The notes: generated by a model not told the origin, from the sequence alone. Shown: positions 32,650 to 41,943, numbered from the stretch's first letter. The stretch: 64,000 bases of DNA from Archangium violaceum Cb vi76 (GCF_000733295.1 NZ_JPMI01000109.1:155177-219176); one strand, 5' to 3'. Translations and numbers: made by a program.

Positions 32650-34683
32650 ATGCTTCTCAAGTACAAGATTACCATTCAAACGAGCTCCCGGTCTGGTGCT
32701 GGAACGGACGCGGACGTCTTCGTCAGCTTGATCGGCACCGAGGGGAGGAGTGAGCAGCACAGGCTGAACAGCCGCTTCCGTCGTGTCTTCAAGACCGGGG
32801 CAAGGGACGTCTTCACCGTCACGGCCCGGGATGTGGGGGAACTGGTCGCGCTTCGCTTCAGCACCTCGAAACGCCTGGGCCTCGGAGGCGACTGGCGGGT
32901 GGACACCGTCAGGGTGGAAGCGGAGGGGCACGGTTGGTTCTTCCCCCACTTTCGCTGGATCCTGGCCAACTCGACCGTGGACCTCCTCGAGGGAACGGCC
33001 CGGCTTCCGCAGCACACGCGCGGCGAACAGCGGCTCATGGCCCGGCGCGAGCAGATCGAGAATCGCCGTAGGATGTACCCCTGGTGTCCTGCTCCCTCGA
33101 CGTCCGAGCTGCCCGGTTCGCTCGACGTCAGCAAGGAGCAACCGCTGCCCAAGGACGAGAGGTACAGGGGGCTGAGGGAAGGCGGTTACACGGGCGTCAT
33201 GGCGATGACCCTGGCGAGGATGAAGCTCGGCAGGCCCGGGCTGGCCAGTGCCTGGAATGGATTGGTCAACACCGTCGAGCTGCTCGATTCCCTGGAGAAG
33301 CCCAAGGCCGCGCAACTCTGGCAGGACGACCATGAGTTCGCTCGCCAGGCCGTCCAGGGCGTCTGCCCCCTCCACATCCAGAGCATCTCCGCGCTTCCCG
33401 AGCGCTTCCCGCTCACGGATTCCGAGGTGCGCGGCCTGCTCTCGCCGGGGACCACATTGGCGCAAGCGCTCGCGGACCGGCGCGTCTTCCTGCTGGACTT
33501 CGAGATCCTCGACGACATTCCCATGTTCCACAAGGTGGACGAGAAGGGGGAGGTGGAACGGCGCTGGGCTCCCTCATCCCGATGTCTGCTCTACCTCGAT
33601 GACACGAAGCACCTGCGGCCCCTGGCCATCCAGCTCGGCCGCCACCCGGAACGGGACCAGGTCTTCACCCCCAATGACAGCGACACCGACTGGCTGGCGG
33701 CCAAGGTCTACGTGCGTTGCAGCGAGGGCAACGTCCATCAGATGGTGTCCCACGCGATCCGGACCCACTTCGTGGCCGAGCCCTTCGTCATGGTGACGAT
33801 GCGGAACCTGCCCGACTGCCACCCCGTCTACAAACTGCTGCGCCATCACTTCCGCTATACCCTTGCCATCAACGACAAGGCGCGCAGGGGTCTGCTCGAC
33901 GCGGGAGGGGTGTTCGACGATTTCATCGCCACCGGCGGTCCGGCGCGGGGCCACATCAAACTGGGCAAGAAGGGCTACAGCCAGTGGAAGCTCCTGGACA
34001 ACAAACCGCGGCTGGACTTCGAGCGCCGCGGGGTGTTGGACCCCGCCGTGCTGCCCTATTACCCCTACCGGGATGACACGCTCCCGCTCTGGGACGCGCT
34101 CGAGGAATATGTCGGGGGCGTGCTCGGCGTGTTCTACAAGTCCGACACCGAGCTCGTGAAGGACTCCGAGATGCAGGCGTGGTGGGCGGAGCTCCTCGAG
34201 AGGGGCCTGCCCGTGGAGAAGCTCCCCTGCGCGAAGCTCGAAAGTGTCTCGGAGCTGGTGGACATCCTCACCATCGTCCTCTTCACCGTCAGCGTCCAGC
34301 ACGCCGCGGTGAACTACCTCCAGTACGAGCACTACGCCTTCGTGCCCAATGCGCCCCTGTGCATGCGCCAGCCTCCGCCACGCGCCAGGGGCAGGCTGAC
34401 CCGTCAGGCACTGGCGGAGATGATGCCCGACAAGGACCAGACGCTCTGGCAGATCACCGTCGGACGTGCGCTCTCCAGCTTCGGCGAGGACGAAGAGTTC
34501 CTGCTCCACCCGGGAGGATGGCGGGAGGACTCCTTCGACGAGCCCGAAGTGGCCGCCGTCCGCGAGCGTTTCCGCGCCCGCTTGAAGGCCCAGCTCGAGG
34601 TGGTGAATGCGCGCAACGCCCAAAGCCCATCTCCCTACACCGTCCTGCGTCCCGACAGGATTCCCACCGGTATCACCATCTGA
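32650..34683 (+). CDS. PLAT-domain lipoxygenase
   Basis: 677 aa. An N-terminal PLAT/LH2 beta-sandwich (~1-95: YKITIQTSSRSGAGTDADVF, GDWRVDTVRVE) is followed by the helical lipoxygenase domain. Iron ligands are visible: His363 and His368 in HQMVSHAIRTHFVAEPF, His551 and Asn555 in VQHAAVNYLQYE, and the C-terminal Ile677 (IPTGITI-stop). It should add O2 to polyunsaturated fatty acids to give hydroperoxides. No signal peptide. An ATG at 32614 is an alternative start, but the PLAT fold begins at 32650. The P450 gene follows by 21 nt in the same operon and is the likely consumer of the product. Regiospecificity cannot be read here. Confidence 0.9.
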   Translation: MLLKYKITIQTSSRSGAGTDADVFVSLIGTEGRSEQHRLNSRFRRVFKTGARDVFTVTARDVGELVALRFSTSKRLGLGGDWRVDTVRVEAEGHGWFFPHFRWILANSTVDLLEGTARLPQHTRGEQRLMARREQIENRRRMYPWCPAPSTSELPGSLDVSKEQPLPKDERYRGLREGGYTGVMAMTLARMKLGRPGLASAWNGLVNTVELLDSLEKPKAAQLWQDDHEFARQAVQGVCPLHIQSISALPERFPLTDSEVRGLLSPGTTLAQALADRRVFLLDFEILDDIPMFHKVDEKGEVERRWAPSSRCLLYLDDTKHLRPLAIQLGRHPERDQVFTPNDSDTDWLAAKVYVRCSEGNVHQMVSHAIRTHFVAEPFVMVTMRNLPDCHPVYKLLRHHFRYTLAINDKARRGLLDAGGVFDDFIATGGPARGHIKLGKKGYSQWKLLDNKPRLDFERRGVLDPAVLPYYPYRDDTLPLWDALEEYVGGVLGVFYKSDTELVKDSEMQAWWAELLERGLPVEKLPCAKLESVSELVDILTIVLFTVSVQHAAVNYLQYEHYAFVPNAPLCMRQPPPRARGRLTRQALAEMMPDKDQTLWQITVGRALSSFGEDEEFLLHPGGWREDSFDEPEVAAVRERFRARLKAQLEVVNARNAQSPSPYTVLRPDRIPTGITI

Positions 34684-34704
34684 GCCCCCGAGAGGAAACA
34701 GACC

Positions 34705-36084
34705 GTGCCCAATCTCTTGTCACGCCGTGCGTTCGACCTGTTCCTCGGGGCTCGACGCAAACCCCTGGAGAGCCTCCCCGGCCCCCGGCCTGGAATCTTT
34801 GGCTCCGTCGGTGATTTCCTCGGCGGTACCCCTCCGTGGCACGTGTGCGCGCGCTACGGACGCGAGTACGGCGGCGTCACCCTCATCTGGTTGCCCGGCG
34901 GTCCGGCCCTGGTCCTCAACGATCCCGGGCTCATCGAGCAGGTGCTCGGCTCGCGCCGCTATGAGTTCGAGAAGGGCTCGCTGGCCGAGCAACAGTTCAC
35001 CCCCGCCATCACGACCCACTCGTTGGTGGTTGCCCGATTGAATGGGAATTGGGGCGCGCTGCGCCGGGCGGATCCGCTCGAACAACCCTGGTCCGCGGAC
35101 TGGGTGGCGGCCCAGGTGGAGCCCATGCGGGCGGTGACCTCGGACATGCTGGACGCGTACGTCGGCAAGGGCACCACCGACCTCACGCCCGTGCTGCGCC
35201 GCTTGACGTTCGATGCCTCCTCCGTTGCCGTGGTGGGCCAGAAGGTTCCGGACGCGGTGTTCGACGACTTCATGCTGTTGTCGGAGACCACGCAGGAGCG
35301 GCTCGATACCAACCTGCCCCTGGCGCTCGTTTCGCTGTCCAGGGACTTCGAGGCCGCCAGGGAGCGCTTCTACCGGCACTTCATCGACCGGGTCCGCGCC
35401 GCGCGCCAGCGCCCGGAGCCCAACGGGGTGGACCTGCTGTCACGCACCCTGCGCGAGATGCCCGCCATCGACGACGAGCGGCTGGCGTACAACCTGGCGC
35501 TGTTCTTGTTCGGAGGGACCTTCTCGGCCAGCACCGCCCTGGTGGGGGCCTTCCATCAGCTCCAGAAGTACCCCGAGGCCGAGCGGCGTCTGGCGGCCGA
35601 GGCCGCCTCGCTGGGCAGTGGCCGGTGGACCCGCGAGCGGCTCGACGGCGCGCACTGGGTGGAGGCCGTCATCCTCGAATCCCTGAGGATCCTCCCCCCG
35701 GTGCGTATCCTCATCCGCACGCCGGTCGCTGACGTTCAGTTCGCCGGGGTCACCCTGCCCAGGGGGACCAAGATCATCATCTCCAACCAGTACCTGCACC
35801 ACGATCCCGAGCACTGGACCCACCCGGACACCTTCGAGCCCGCTCGTTGGCTCGACGGAGGCAAGGAGCGCGATCCCCTCCACAGCGGCCACTTCTTCCC
35901 GTTCGGCCGGGGGCCTCGCGCGTGCGTGGCCGCTCCCTTCGCCATGATGTTCATGCGGACGGCGCTGGCGGCCATTGCCGCGCGCGCGAAGGTCCATGTC
36001 GACTCGACCGAGCCCTTCGGGGAAGAGCTCCTGTTCGGTGTGATCCGCCCCAAGGGCGTCACCGGCCGGTTCGTGCGCCGCTGA
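34705..36084 (+). CDS. Cytochrome P450 with non-canonical I-helix
   Basis: 459 aa from a GTG (ribosome-binding site GAGAGGA). P450 landmarks: ExxR at Glu325-Arg328 (ESLRIL), a PERF-like FEPARW and the haem loop FPFGRGPRACVA with Cys407. The I-helix reads FGGTFSAST (269-277), so the usual acid-Thr pair (A/G-G-x-D/E-T) is replaced by Phe273-Ser274, which is unfavourable for O2 activation. Such changes occur in CYP74-type enzymes and peroxygenases that use hydroperoxides. Next to a lipoxygenase this suggests an allene oxide or epoxyalcohol synthase or hydroperoxide lyase activity. No redox partner gene is nearby. Confidence 0.9.
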   Translation: MPNLLSRRAFDLFLGARRKPLESLPGPRPGIFGSVGDFLGGTPPWHVCARYGREYGGVTLIWLPGGPALVLNDPGLIEQVLGSRRYEFEKGSLAEQQFTPAITTHSLVVARLNGNWGALRRADPLEQPWSADWVAAQVEPMRAVTSDMLDAYVGKGTTDLTPVLRRLTFDASSVAVVGQKVPDAVFDDFMLLSETTQERLDTNLPLALVSLSRDFEAARERFYRHFIDRVRAARQRPEPNGVDLLSRTLREMPAIDDERLAYNLALFLFGGTFSASTALVGAFHQLQKYPEAERRLAAEAASLGSGRWTRERLDGAHWVEAVILESLRILPPVRILIRTPVADVQFAGVTLPRGTKIIISNQYLHHDPEHWTHPDTFEPARWLDGGKERDPLHSGHFFPFGRGPRACVAAPFAMMFMRTALAAIAARAKVHVDSTEPFGEELLFGVIRPKGVTGRFVRR

Positions 36085-36123
36085 GCGCGGGATCCTTCGT
36101 GATACCCTGGGCCACTCCCAGAC

Positions 36124-38346
36124 ATGCCAGGTGTGTCCTCCAAACCCGATATGCGCCTGCTCGGTTTCCTGCTCGTGTGGCTGATGGCTCTCCCGGTCGC
36201 GGCCGCCGAGCCAGAGAAGCGGGTGCTGCTCTTCGTCCCGGAGGACGCCCTGGTGCCCTCCATCGCGGACTTCACCCGGAGCTTCCGGCAGACCGTCCTG
36301 GCCGAATGGCGCGGCTCCGTCACCGTCGACATCGAGTACCTGGACAAGGCCTGGTTCGGGAGCGCCAGCTACGAGCGCGCGCTCCGCGACTTCTACCTCA
36401 CCAAGTACCGCGAGCAGCGGCCAGACGTCATCGTCTCCTTCGTGGATGCCACGCCCATGCTGGTCTATCTCCAGCAGGAGCTGTGGCCCCAGGTGCCCCT
36501 GCTCGCCATCTTCAACGACGACTTCCTGGTGGCCACGCTCAACCAGGGCCCCTACCTGCGGGCGAACTGGGCGGACTTCGACATCACGGGCACCGTCCAA
36601 CTGGCCCTGCGGCTGCTCCCGGACACGCGGCGCGTCGCCCTCATTCTCGGCTCCAGTCAGCGCGAGGAGGATGCCCGGGCCTATCTCTCGCGCGAGGTCA
36701 GTGCCGCCGCACCGGGCCGCGAGTTCATCGGCCTCACCGGGCTGACGTTGGAGCAACTGCGCCAACGGGTGCGCTCGCTGCCCGAGGACACCGTGGTCAT
36801 CCTGGTGGGCTTCATGCAGGACGCGGCGGGGCGCAGCACCATCTCCCGTGATGTGTTGCGGCAACTGCATGCAGACGGAGCGCCCCCCATCTTCAGCGTC
36901 CACGAGACCATGCTGGGCAATGGGCTCGTCGGGGGGGTGTTGCTGGACTACGAGCTGCTGGGCCAGAAGGTGGCGCAGCGCACGTTGCGGCTGCTCGCGG
37001 GCGAACGGGCCTCGAGCCTGCCCCCCGGTTCCCTGGAGTCCAATCTGCTCGCCTTCGACGAGCGGGAGCTCAAGCGTTGGCGCATTCCCGTCAGCAGGCT
37101 GCCGGTGGGCAGCGTGGTGCGGTTCCACGAGCCGGGCCTCTGGGAGCGCTACCGCTGGCAGGTGACGGCGATCCTCTCCGCCGGTCTCCTGCAGGCGGTG
37201 CTCATCTTCGTCCTGCTCTGGGAGCGGGCACGGCGCCGGAGGGCCCAACGGCTGCACGTCGCGGTGCTGGATTCGCTCCCGGGCTCCGTGGCCATCCTCG
37301 ACAAGAGTGGAACGGTGCTGCGGGCCAATCCGCCGCCCAGACAGGGCGAGGGCCTGGGCGGGCTGCCCGCCGAGAAGCTCCGGGCTCCGGGCGCCTCCTA
37401 TCTGGAGTCCTTCCGCGAGGCGGCACGCACGGGCCCCCCCGAGATGGCGGGCGCGGTCGAGCTGCTCCAGGACGTGCTCGCGGAGCGCTCCCACGAGGGC
37501 GTGGTGGAGGCACCGGGGCCGGTGCCCGGCACCTGGTTCGAGCTGCGCGCCCGGCAGCTGGAGTTGCCCGAGGGCGGGGCCGTGGTGTCGCTGATGGACG
37601 TCACCCCCCGCCGGCGCGCCGAGCAGGAAGCCCGTCAGGCGCGGGACGAGCGGGCGCACCTGGAGCGGGTGGCCGCCGTGGGCGAGCTGGGCATCTCCAT
37701 CGCCCACGAGCTCAACCAACCCCTGGCCGCCATCCTCACCAATGCCGAGACGGCCCAGGAGTTGTTGCGGCGCACGCCCATGGACCTGCCCCTGGTGCTC
37801 GAGACGCTCGAGGACATCGTCTCCGACGACAAACGGGCCGGAGCCGTCATCCGCCACATGCGGGCGTTGCTCAAGAAGGGCGAGGGACAGCACGGCCCCC
37901 ATGACTTCAATGATCTGGTGCGCGAAGTGCTCCGTCTGGTGGGCGCCGACGCGCAGCTGCGCGGTGTCACGCTCGCCCATCAGCTGTCGGAGGCCGCCCT
38001 GCCCATCCACGGAGATGGTGTGCAATTGCAGCAGGTGGTGCTCAACCTGTGCATCAACGCCCTGGATGCGGTGAGCCACTGCCCGCCAGGCCAACGGCGG
38101 GTGTGGGTGCGCACCCAGCGCAGCAGAGGACGCGTGGAGCTCGTGGTGGAGGACACGGGCGTGGGGCTGACCGACGCTGCCCTCGAGCGCCTGTTCGAGC
38201 CCTTCTTCACCACCAAGCGCGAGGGGCTGGGGCTGGGCCTGTCCATCAGCCGCTCCATCCTCGAGGTCCATCACGGCCGGCTCCAGGCCGAGCACCGTCC
38301 TGGGGGGGGAGCCCTCTTCCGCTGCACCCTCCCATCCCTGCACTGA
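36124..38346 (+). CDS. Hybrid-topology sensor histidine kinase with ABC-binding-protein-like sensor
   Basis: 740 aa. A signal/TM segment (LLGFLLVWLMALPVAAAEP) leads to a ~310-residue periplasmic domain. This looks like the ABC-transporter substrate-binding type sensor (RPDVIVSFVDATPMLVYLQQ, PIFSVHETMLGNGLVGG). A transmembrane helix (VTAILSAGLLQAVLIFVLLW) and a PAS-like region follow. The HisKA domain has H-box SIAHELNQPLAAI; the ATPase has N-box VVLNLCINALDA, G1 VEDTGVGL, F FEPFFTTK and G2 GLGLGLS. It pairs with the FixJ-type regulator 24 nt downstream. The ligand is unknown. Confidence 0.9.
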   Translation: MPGVSSKPDMRLLGFLLVWLMALPVAAAEPEKRVLLFVPEDALVPSIADFTRSFRQTVLAEWRGSVTVDIEYLDKAWFGSASYERALRDFYLTKYREQRPDVIVSFVDATPMLVYLQQELWPQVPLLAIFNDDFLVATLNQGPYLRANWADFDITGTVQLALRLLPDTRRVALILGSSQREEDARAYLSREVSAAAPGREFIGLTGLTLEQLRQRVRSLPEDTVVILVGFMQDAAGRSTISRDVLRQLHADGAPPIFSVHETMLGNGLVGGVLLDYELLGQKVAQRTLRLLAGERASSLPPGSLESNLLAFDERELKRWRIPVSRLPVGSVVRFHEPGLWERYRWQVTAILSAGLLQAVLIFVLLWERARRRRAQRLHVAVLDSLPGSVAILDKSGTVLRANPPPRQGEGLGGLPAEKLRAPGASYLESFREAARTGPPEMAGAVELLQDVLAERSHEGVVEAPGPVPGTWFELRARQLELPEGGAVVSLMDVTPRRRAEQEARQARDERAHLERVAAVGELGISIAHELNQPLAAILTNAETAQELLRRTPMDLPLVLETLEDIVSDDKRAGAVIRHMRALLKKGEGQHGPHDFNDLVREVLRLVGADAQLRGVTLAHQLSEAALPIHGDGVQLQQVVLNLCINALDAVSHCPPGQRRVWVRTQRSRGRVELVVEDTGVGLTDAALERLFEPFFTTKREGLGLGLSISRSILEVHHGRLQAEHRPGGGALFRCTLPSLH

Positions 38347-38370
38347 AGGCCATGTGTTAAAAGCGCCTAC

Positions 38371-38988
38371 ATGAGCCAGGAACAACCCACGGTATTCGTC
38401 GTGGACGATGACCCCTCGGTGCTCCGCAGTCTGGGGCGGATGTTTCAGGTGAAGGGGTACAGGGTGGAGTGCTTCGCCCATCCACGGGCGATGCTGGAGC
38501 ATGCTCCCTGGCCGGGGCCGGGGTGCGTGGTGTTGGACCTGCGCATGCCGGAGCTCAACGGGCTGGAGCTGCAGCAGGAGCTGAGGCGGGCAGGGTGGCG
38601 GCATCCGCTCGTCTTCATCAGCGCGCACGGGGATGTGCCCACGGCCGTCCAGGCGATGAAGCAAGGGGCGGTGGACTTCCTGCCCAAACCCTTCACCACG
38701 GAGGAGCTGCTGAAGGCGGTGGAGCGGGCGCTCGCCCGGGACCGGGCGGAGCGGTCCACGCGGGAGGAGCACGAGCAGCTCCAGAGCCGCATCTCCACGC
38801 TCTCGCCCCGGGAGTTGCAGGTGGGCCGGCTGGCGGCGCGAGGACTGCTCAACAAGCAGATCGCCGCCGAGCTGGGCACGGCCGAGCAGACGGTCGGGCT
38901 GCAGCGCAGACGGGTGTTGGAGAAGCTGTCCGTGACGTCCGTGGCGGAGCTGGCGCGCTTGCTGGAGCGGCTGGACTCGGAGCCCTGA
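38371..38988 (+). CDS. FixJ/NarL-type response regulator
   Basis: 205 aa. The receiver (1-120) has an intact acidic pocket (VFVVDDDPSV), phospho-Asp in CVVLDLRMPELNG, Thr/Ser in FISAHGD and Lys in LPKPF. A short linker leads to a LuxR-type HTH (STLSPRELQVGRLAARGLLN, then IAAELGTAEQTVGLQRRRVL). The recognition helix has GLQ where most homologues have KVH. It is the cognate partner of the upstream kinase. Confidence 0.92.
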   Translation: MSQEQPTVFVVDDDPSVLRSLGRMFQVKGYRVECFAHPRAMLEHAPWPGPGCVVLDLRMPELNGLELQQELRRAGWRHPLVFISAHGDVPTAVQAMKQGAVDFLPKPFTTEELLKAVERALARDRAERSTREEHEQLQSRISTLSPRELQVGRLAARGLLNKQIAAELGTAEQTVGLQRRRVLEKLSVTSVAELARLLERLDSEP

Positions 38989-39043
38989 GGCCTCCGGGAC
39001 CTCCCACGGCGGGGGCCCTGCTCGAATCCGGTTCCTTGTCAAG

Positions 39044-39058
39044 TCAGTGAATCACTGA
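39044..39058. promoter_or_regulatory. Palindrome upstream of the 39146 gene
   Basis: TCAGTGA-A-TCACTGA is a perfect 7-bp inverted repeat around one base, ~88 bp before the ATG at 39146. It is a candidate operator. Confidence 0.4.
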
Positions 39059-39145
39059 ATGGTCCAGTTCGGGGAGGGGGCCTACAAGAGCGCCACACCT
39101 TTGACGTGTTCACGGACACACGCAGAGAACGGAGCGTGGCGACTC

Positions 39146-40465
39146 ATGATGACGAGTGCGGAGAAGACGCAGCGGATGGTGACGCGGTTGAGCCAGGAAC
39201 TGAGCGCAACGCGCGTGCGGGGGGCGGCGCCCACGCGGTTGGAGCGCAACCGGGACAACAATCTGTTGGCCGCGGTGATGCTCAACGCGTTCGCACGGCA
39301 ATCCAAGCAGAAGCCGCTCACGGATCTGGAGCAGGCCCTCATCAAGGGTTTCCAGAAGCTGGGGTATTCCCCCGCGGATCTCTCGGCCCTGGGAGGCGTC
39401 TTCGCCCAGGCTCCCGTGGATGCGCGCAGCCGCATCTTCCCGGAGCGCTCCGCGCATCTGAACGAGGAGACCGGCTATTCCCTGGCGGACCTGCGCGCCG
39501 AGCTGCCCCGGCTCGCCCAGGAGGTTCCGAACATGAGGAATCTCCATGTAATCGACAGCCGCCACCTGTCCACCGCGGGGTTCTCTCCCGCGGACCTCCA
39601 GCGCAAGCGGGCGGAGTTGGGCCTCGGGGAAGAAGTGAAGCTCGCGCAAGCACCCCGCGCTTCGGAGTCATTTCGCCAGGCACAGCGTGAGCTGGGCTGG
39701 TCCATCACCTGTGTGGGGGTGAAGCCCGAGCGGGCCGTGGCGGTGCGAGGCGCCACGCTGGGGCGGGTCAAGCTGAGCGCGGGGCGCGTCAGTTGCTACG
39801 AAGGAACGCATGAGGCGGGGAACGATGAACCCTTCTACGGGTTCGCGGTCAGTGATGGCGAGACCGGCACCAAGTACGTGTCTGAAGAGCTCAGCATGGA
39901 CGAAGGTGACTCGCGGACCTTCCAGCCCAATACGCTCTGGGATGCCGCGGTCCCTGGCGGCGGTTTGGCGATCACCACCGATGCCTGGGAAGCGGACCAC
40001 AGCAACCAGTACGACAAGGAGATCGAGGTCCTGACGGAGATCTTGAAGATCCTGCTCGATGAACTCTTCATCGACAACTGGATGGAGATGGGACAGGCCA
40101 TCATTGATCAGGTCACGGGGGCTGGTATTCCCGCGGAGGCCATTGCATTGATGGCAATCATTGTCGGGAGCGTGATCGCCATCCTGAAGAATGAGGATGA
40201 TTACATCGGAACCTATACGGCGCTCATCCCTAATGCCGCGCTCCTCGACTGGAAGGAGTCTGTGGGACAGCTCAAGGGGATGTCGACATCTGAGGCCATT
40301 CAGTTCCTGGCCGAGCATTATTGTGGTGGGGACCTCATGGACGCCATGTTGAAATACATGATCCTTTCAAAGATAACCAATTGGGCGTTGACGGTTGGCG
40401 TCCCCATGGATGCGGTGAGCGAGAACCACGGCTATTACGAAGTGTTTTTCGATGCGTGGGTGTAG
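39146..40465 (+). CDS. Uncharacterised protein with a C-terminal hydrophobic helix
   Basis: 439 aa. The start is the first of two adjacent ATGs after GGAG. Residues 1-150 are helical and Gln/Arg/Leu-rich (SPADLSALGGVFAQAPVDAR). A middle beta domain (~190-285) contains EPFYGFAVSDGETGTKYVSE, RTFQPNTLWDAAVPGGGLAI and DAWEADHSNQ. After an acidic helix (EIEVLTEILKILLDELFIDN) comes a hydrophobic segment (AIALMAIIVGSVIAIL), then ALIPNAALLDW. No signal peptide. It could be membrane-inserting. No family recognised. Confidence 0.7.
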   Translation: MMTSAEKTQRMVTRLSQELSATRVRGAAPTRLERNRDNNLLAAVMLNAFARQSKQKPLTDLEQALIKGFQKLGYSPADLSALGGVFAQAPVDARSRIFPERSAHLNEETGYSLADLRAELPRLAQEVPNMRNLHVIDSRHLSTAGFSPADLQRKRAELGLGEEVKLAQAPRASESFRQAQRELGWSITCVGVKPERAVAVRGATLGRVKLSAGRVSCYEGTHEAGNDEPFYGFAVSDGETGTKYVSEELSMDEGDSRTFQPNTLWDAAVPGGGLAITTDAWEADHSNQYDKEIEVLTEILKILLDELFIDNWMEMGQAIIDQVTGAGIPAEAIALMAIIVGSVIAILKNEDDYIGTYTALIPNAALLDWKESVGQLKGMSTSEAIQFLAEHYCGGDLMDAMLKYMILSKITNWALTVGVPMDAVSENHGYYEVFFDAWV

Positions 40466-40528
40466 GCGGAAGCGCTGTCAATCCATCCTCTTTCCATTCA
40501 ACAAAATGCCTGTTGGAGCGCATACGTC

Positions 40529-40864
40529 ATGAATATCACCTCCCGCAGTGTCCAGAACGTAGAGATTCTCAAGTTGGATGGGCCGCTCACTGGCGCGGCG
40601 GCGGCGCAGGTACGCGATGCCATCTTCAAGTCTCTGTCCATGGGCGCGAGGAGGAGCCTGCTCGACATGTCGAGCGTGGCGACCATCGACGAGCCAGGAA
40701 TTGCCTCGCTGATCCTCTCGACCAACGAGGCGCTCCGGAGGGGCGGCAAGGCCGGCTTCCTCAACCTGCTCCCCGAGATCAAGGAGCAGCTCTCCAGAAC
40801 CTGGTTGCTCACGGTGTGCGAGTCTTACGACAACGAGACGAAAGCTCTTCAAGGCCTTTGTTGA
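40529..40864 (+). CDS. STAS-domain protein with altered phosphorylation motif
   Basis: 111 aa, the length of an anti-sigma-factor antagonist. The STAS fold is visible (VEILKLDGPLTGAAAAQVRD, RRSLLDMSSVATIDEPGIAS). The usual DSSG loop reads Asp54-Glu55-Pro56-Gly57, so the phosphorylatable Ser is absent and a Glu stands beside it. It may be constitutively in one binding state. GGAG precedes the ATG. No anti-sigma kinase gene is adjacent. Confidence 0.75.
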   Translation: MNITSRSVQNVEILKLDGPLTGAAAAQVRDAIFKSLSMGARRSLLDMSSVATIDEPGIASLILSTNEALRRGGKAGFLNLLPEIKEQLSRTWLLTVCESYDNETKALQGLC

Positions 40865-41086
40865 GGAGCCGTTCCACCGCGCAGCGGTTGGCCCTCGCCG
40901 CCGCTGCGGGCGGTGAGCGTCATCAAGCGCGTCGGCCACTGGGGTGGGGCACATCTCCCGGGGGCAGAAGAGGCGGCTGTCACTCTGGCAAGAGCCCTGG
41001 TCGCGGAGTTGCATTGCGAGCCGCCCCTGCGAGTGCTGGCGGGGAGGTGATGGGACGCGTGCTTCGCATCCAGGGGGGGGCGCCCG
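40865..41086. other. Non-coding stretch after the STAS gene
   Basis: No intact gene. One plus-strand frame reads a short protein-like end (EEAAVTLARALVAELHCEPP, stop at 41047-41049) that could be a gene remnant. Otherwise nothing recognisable is seen. Confidence 0.4.
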
Positions 41087-41215
41087 CGCCAAGCGCAAGC
41101 CGCGCTGTGGAGTGTGCGGCCGGCCCGCCCCAGGCTACGACACGAAGCCTGGGCGGCTGGAGGGGTTGCAAGTCATTGGGGTGGACCACCTGCTCAAGGA
41201 AAGATGTGGGGTGAG
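41087..41215 (+). mobile_element. ISL3-type transposase relic
   Basis: The frame reads KRKPRCGVCGRPAPGYDTKP then LEGLQVIGVDHLL. It resembles the N-terminal zinc ribbon of ISL3 transposases (RCGxCGRxAPGYDRG) joined directly to the start of the DDE region (L..IGIDE). Most of the enzyme is missing and no terminal repeats were found, so it is a dead fragment. Confidence 0.45.
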
Positions 41216-41412
41216 TGAAACACGAGGAAGAGTATTGCGTGTGGCGCCATGTGCAGTGACAGGCTTCACGGTCTCGGGTGTGTGAAGGAGTTCATACTTT
41301 CTCTGCGAGTTGGCTCACAGCGCGGTCACGGCGTCCGTGGCACAACGCTGAGCATGCAGGGGGGCGATGAACCCCGCTGTCGCAACACGCAGCACCACAC
41401 GAGGGGGGAAAG
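41216..41412. other. Intergenic region upstream of the SnoaL-like gene
   Basis: No gene is seen. It presumably holds the promoter of the following gene; GAGGGGGG near 41401-41408 is its ribosome-binding site. Confidence 0.5.
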
Positions 41413-41943
41413 ATGGACGCGACGACCGCACGCAGGTTCTTCCAGGAGTACTTGACCACCATCTACGAGCAGGGCCGCGTGGAGGAGCTCGGGCGCTTCT
41501 ACACCAGGGACGTCGTGCCGCACCCGGACATCCCTGGAATGGAGCCCGGCCTGAAGGGAATGAAGATCGTCATCAAGTCCTGGTTGGAGGCCTTCTCGTC
41601 GATGCGCTACACCATCGACGGCTTCGTCTTCCAGAGGGACATCATCGCACCGCGCATCCGTGCCAACGCGGTGCATACCGGTGCCTTCATGGGCATTCCG
41701 GCGACCGGGCGGAATGTCACGGTCGTGTCCCATCCGCACTACCGGCTGGAGCACGGGAAGATCGCCGAGTTCTGGGACATGCCCGACATGCTGTCGCTGC
41801 TGCAGCAGCTCGGCGTGCTCGCGGCTCCGTCGCTGGCGGCGTGGTACCCCACCACCCGCCTGGGCATCACGAAGAACAAGCCGGAGCTCGTGGCGCCCAT
41901 GGTGGCGGGTATCGCGCTGGTGCGGGAATACGAGCGCGTGTAG
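41413..41943 (+). CDS. SnoaL-like / NTF2-fold protein
   Basis: 176 aa. The N-terminal ~125 residues have the SnoaL/ester-cyclase pattern: FFQEYLTTIYEQGRVEELGR, VVPHPDIPGMEPGLKGMKIV, then HTGAFMGIPATGRNV and YRLEHGKIAEFWDMPDM. These are small cone-shaped barrels acting as cyclases, isomerases or lyases. The ~50-residue C-terminal tail is extra compared with the family. Substrate unknown. Confidence 0.85.
   Translation: MDATTARRFFQEYLTTIYEQGRVEELGRFYTRDVVPHPDIPGMEPGLKGMKIVIKSWLEAFSSMRYTIDGFVFQRDIIAPRIRANAVHTGAFMGIPATGRNVTVVSHPHYRLEHGKIAEFWDMPDMLSLLQQLGVLAAPSLAAWYPTTRLGITKNKPELVAPMVAGIALVREYERV

Noticed and set aside
35440..39042. 1200-codon minus-strand frame opposite the P450, kinase and regulator genes
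   Set aside because: Spans three genuine genes and their gaps; His/Gln/Arg-rich and without domains.
41339..41357. TGGCACAACGCTGAGCA as a sigma-54 promoter of the SnoaL-like gene
   Set aside because: GG-GC spacing is 11 rather than 10 and the -12 box is poor.
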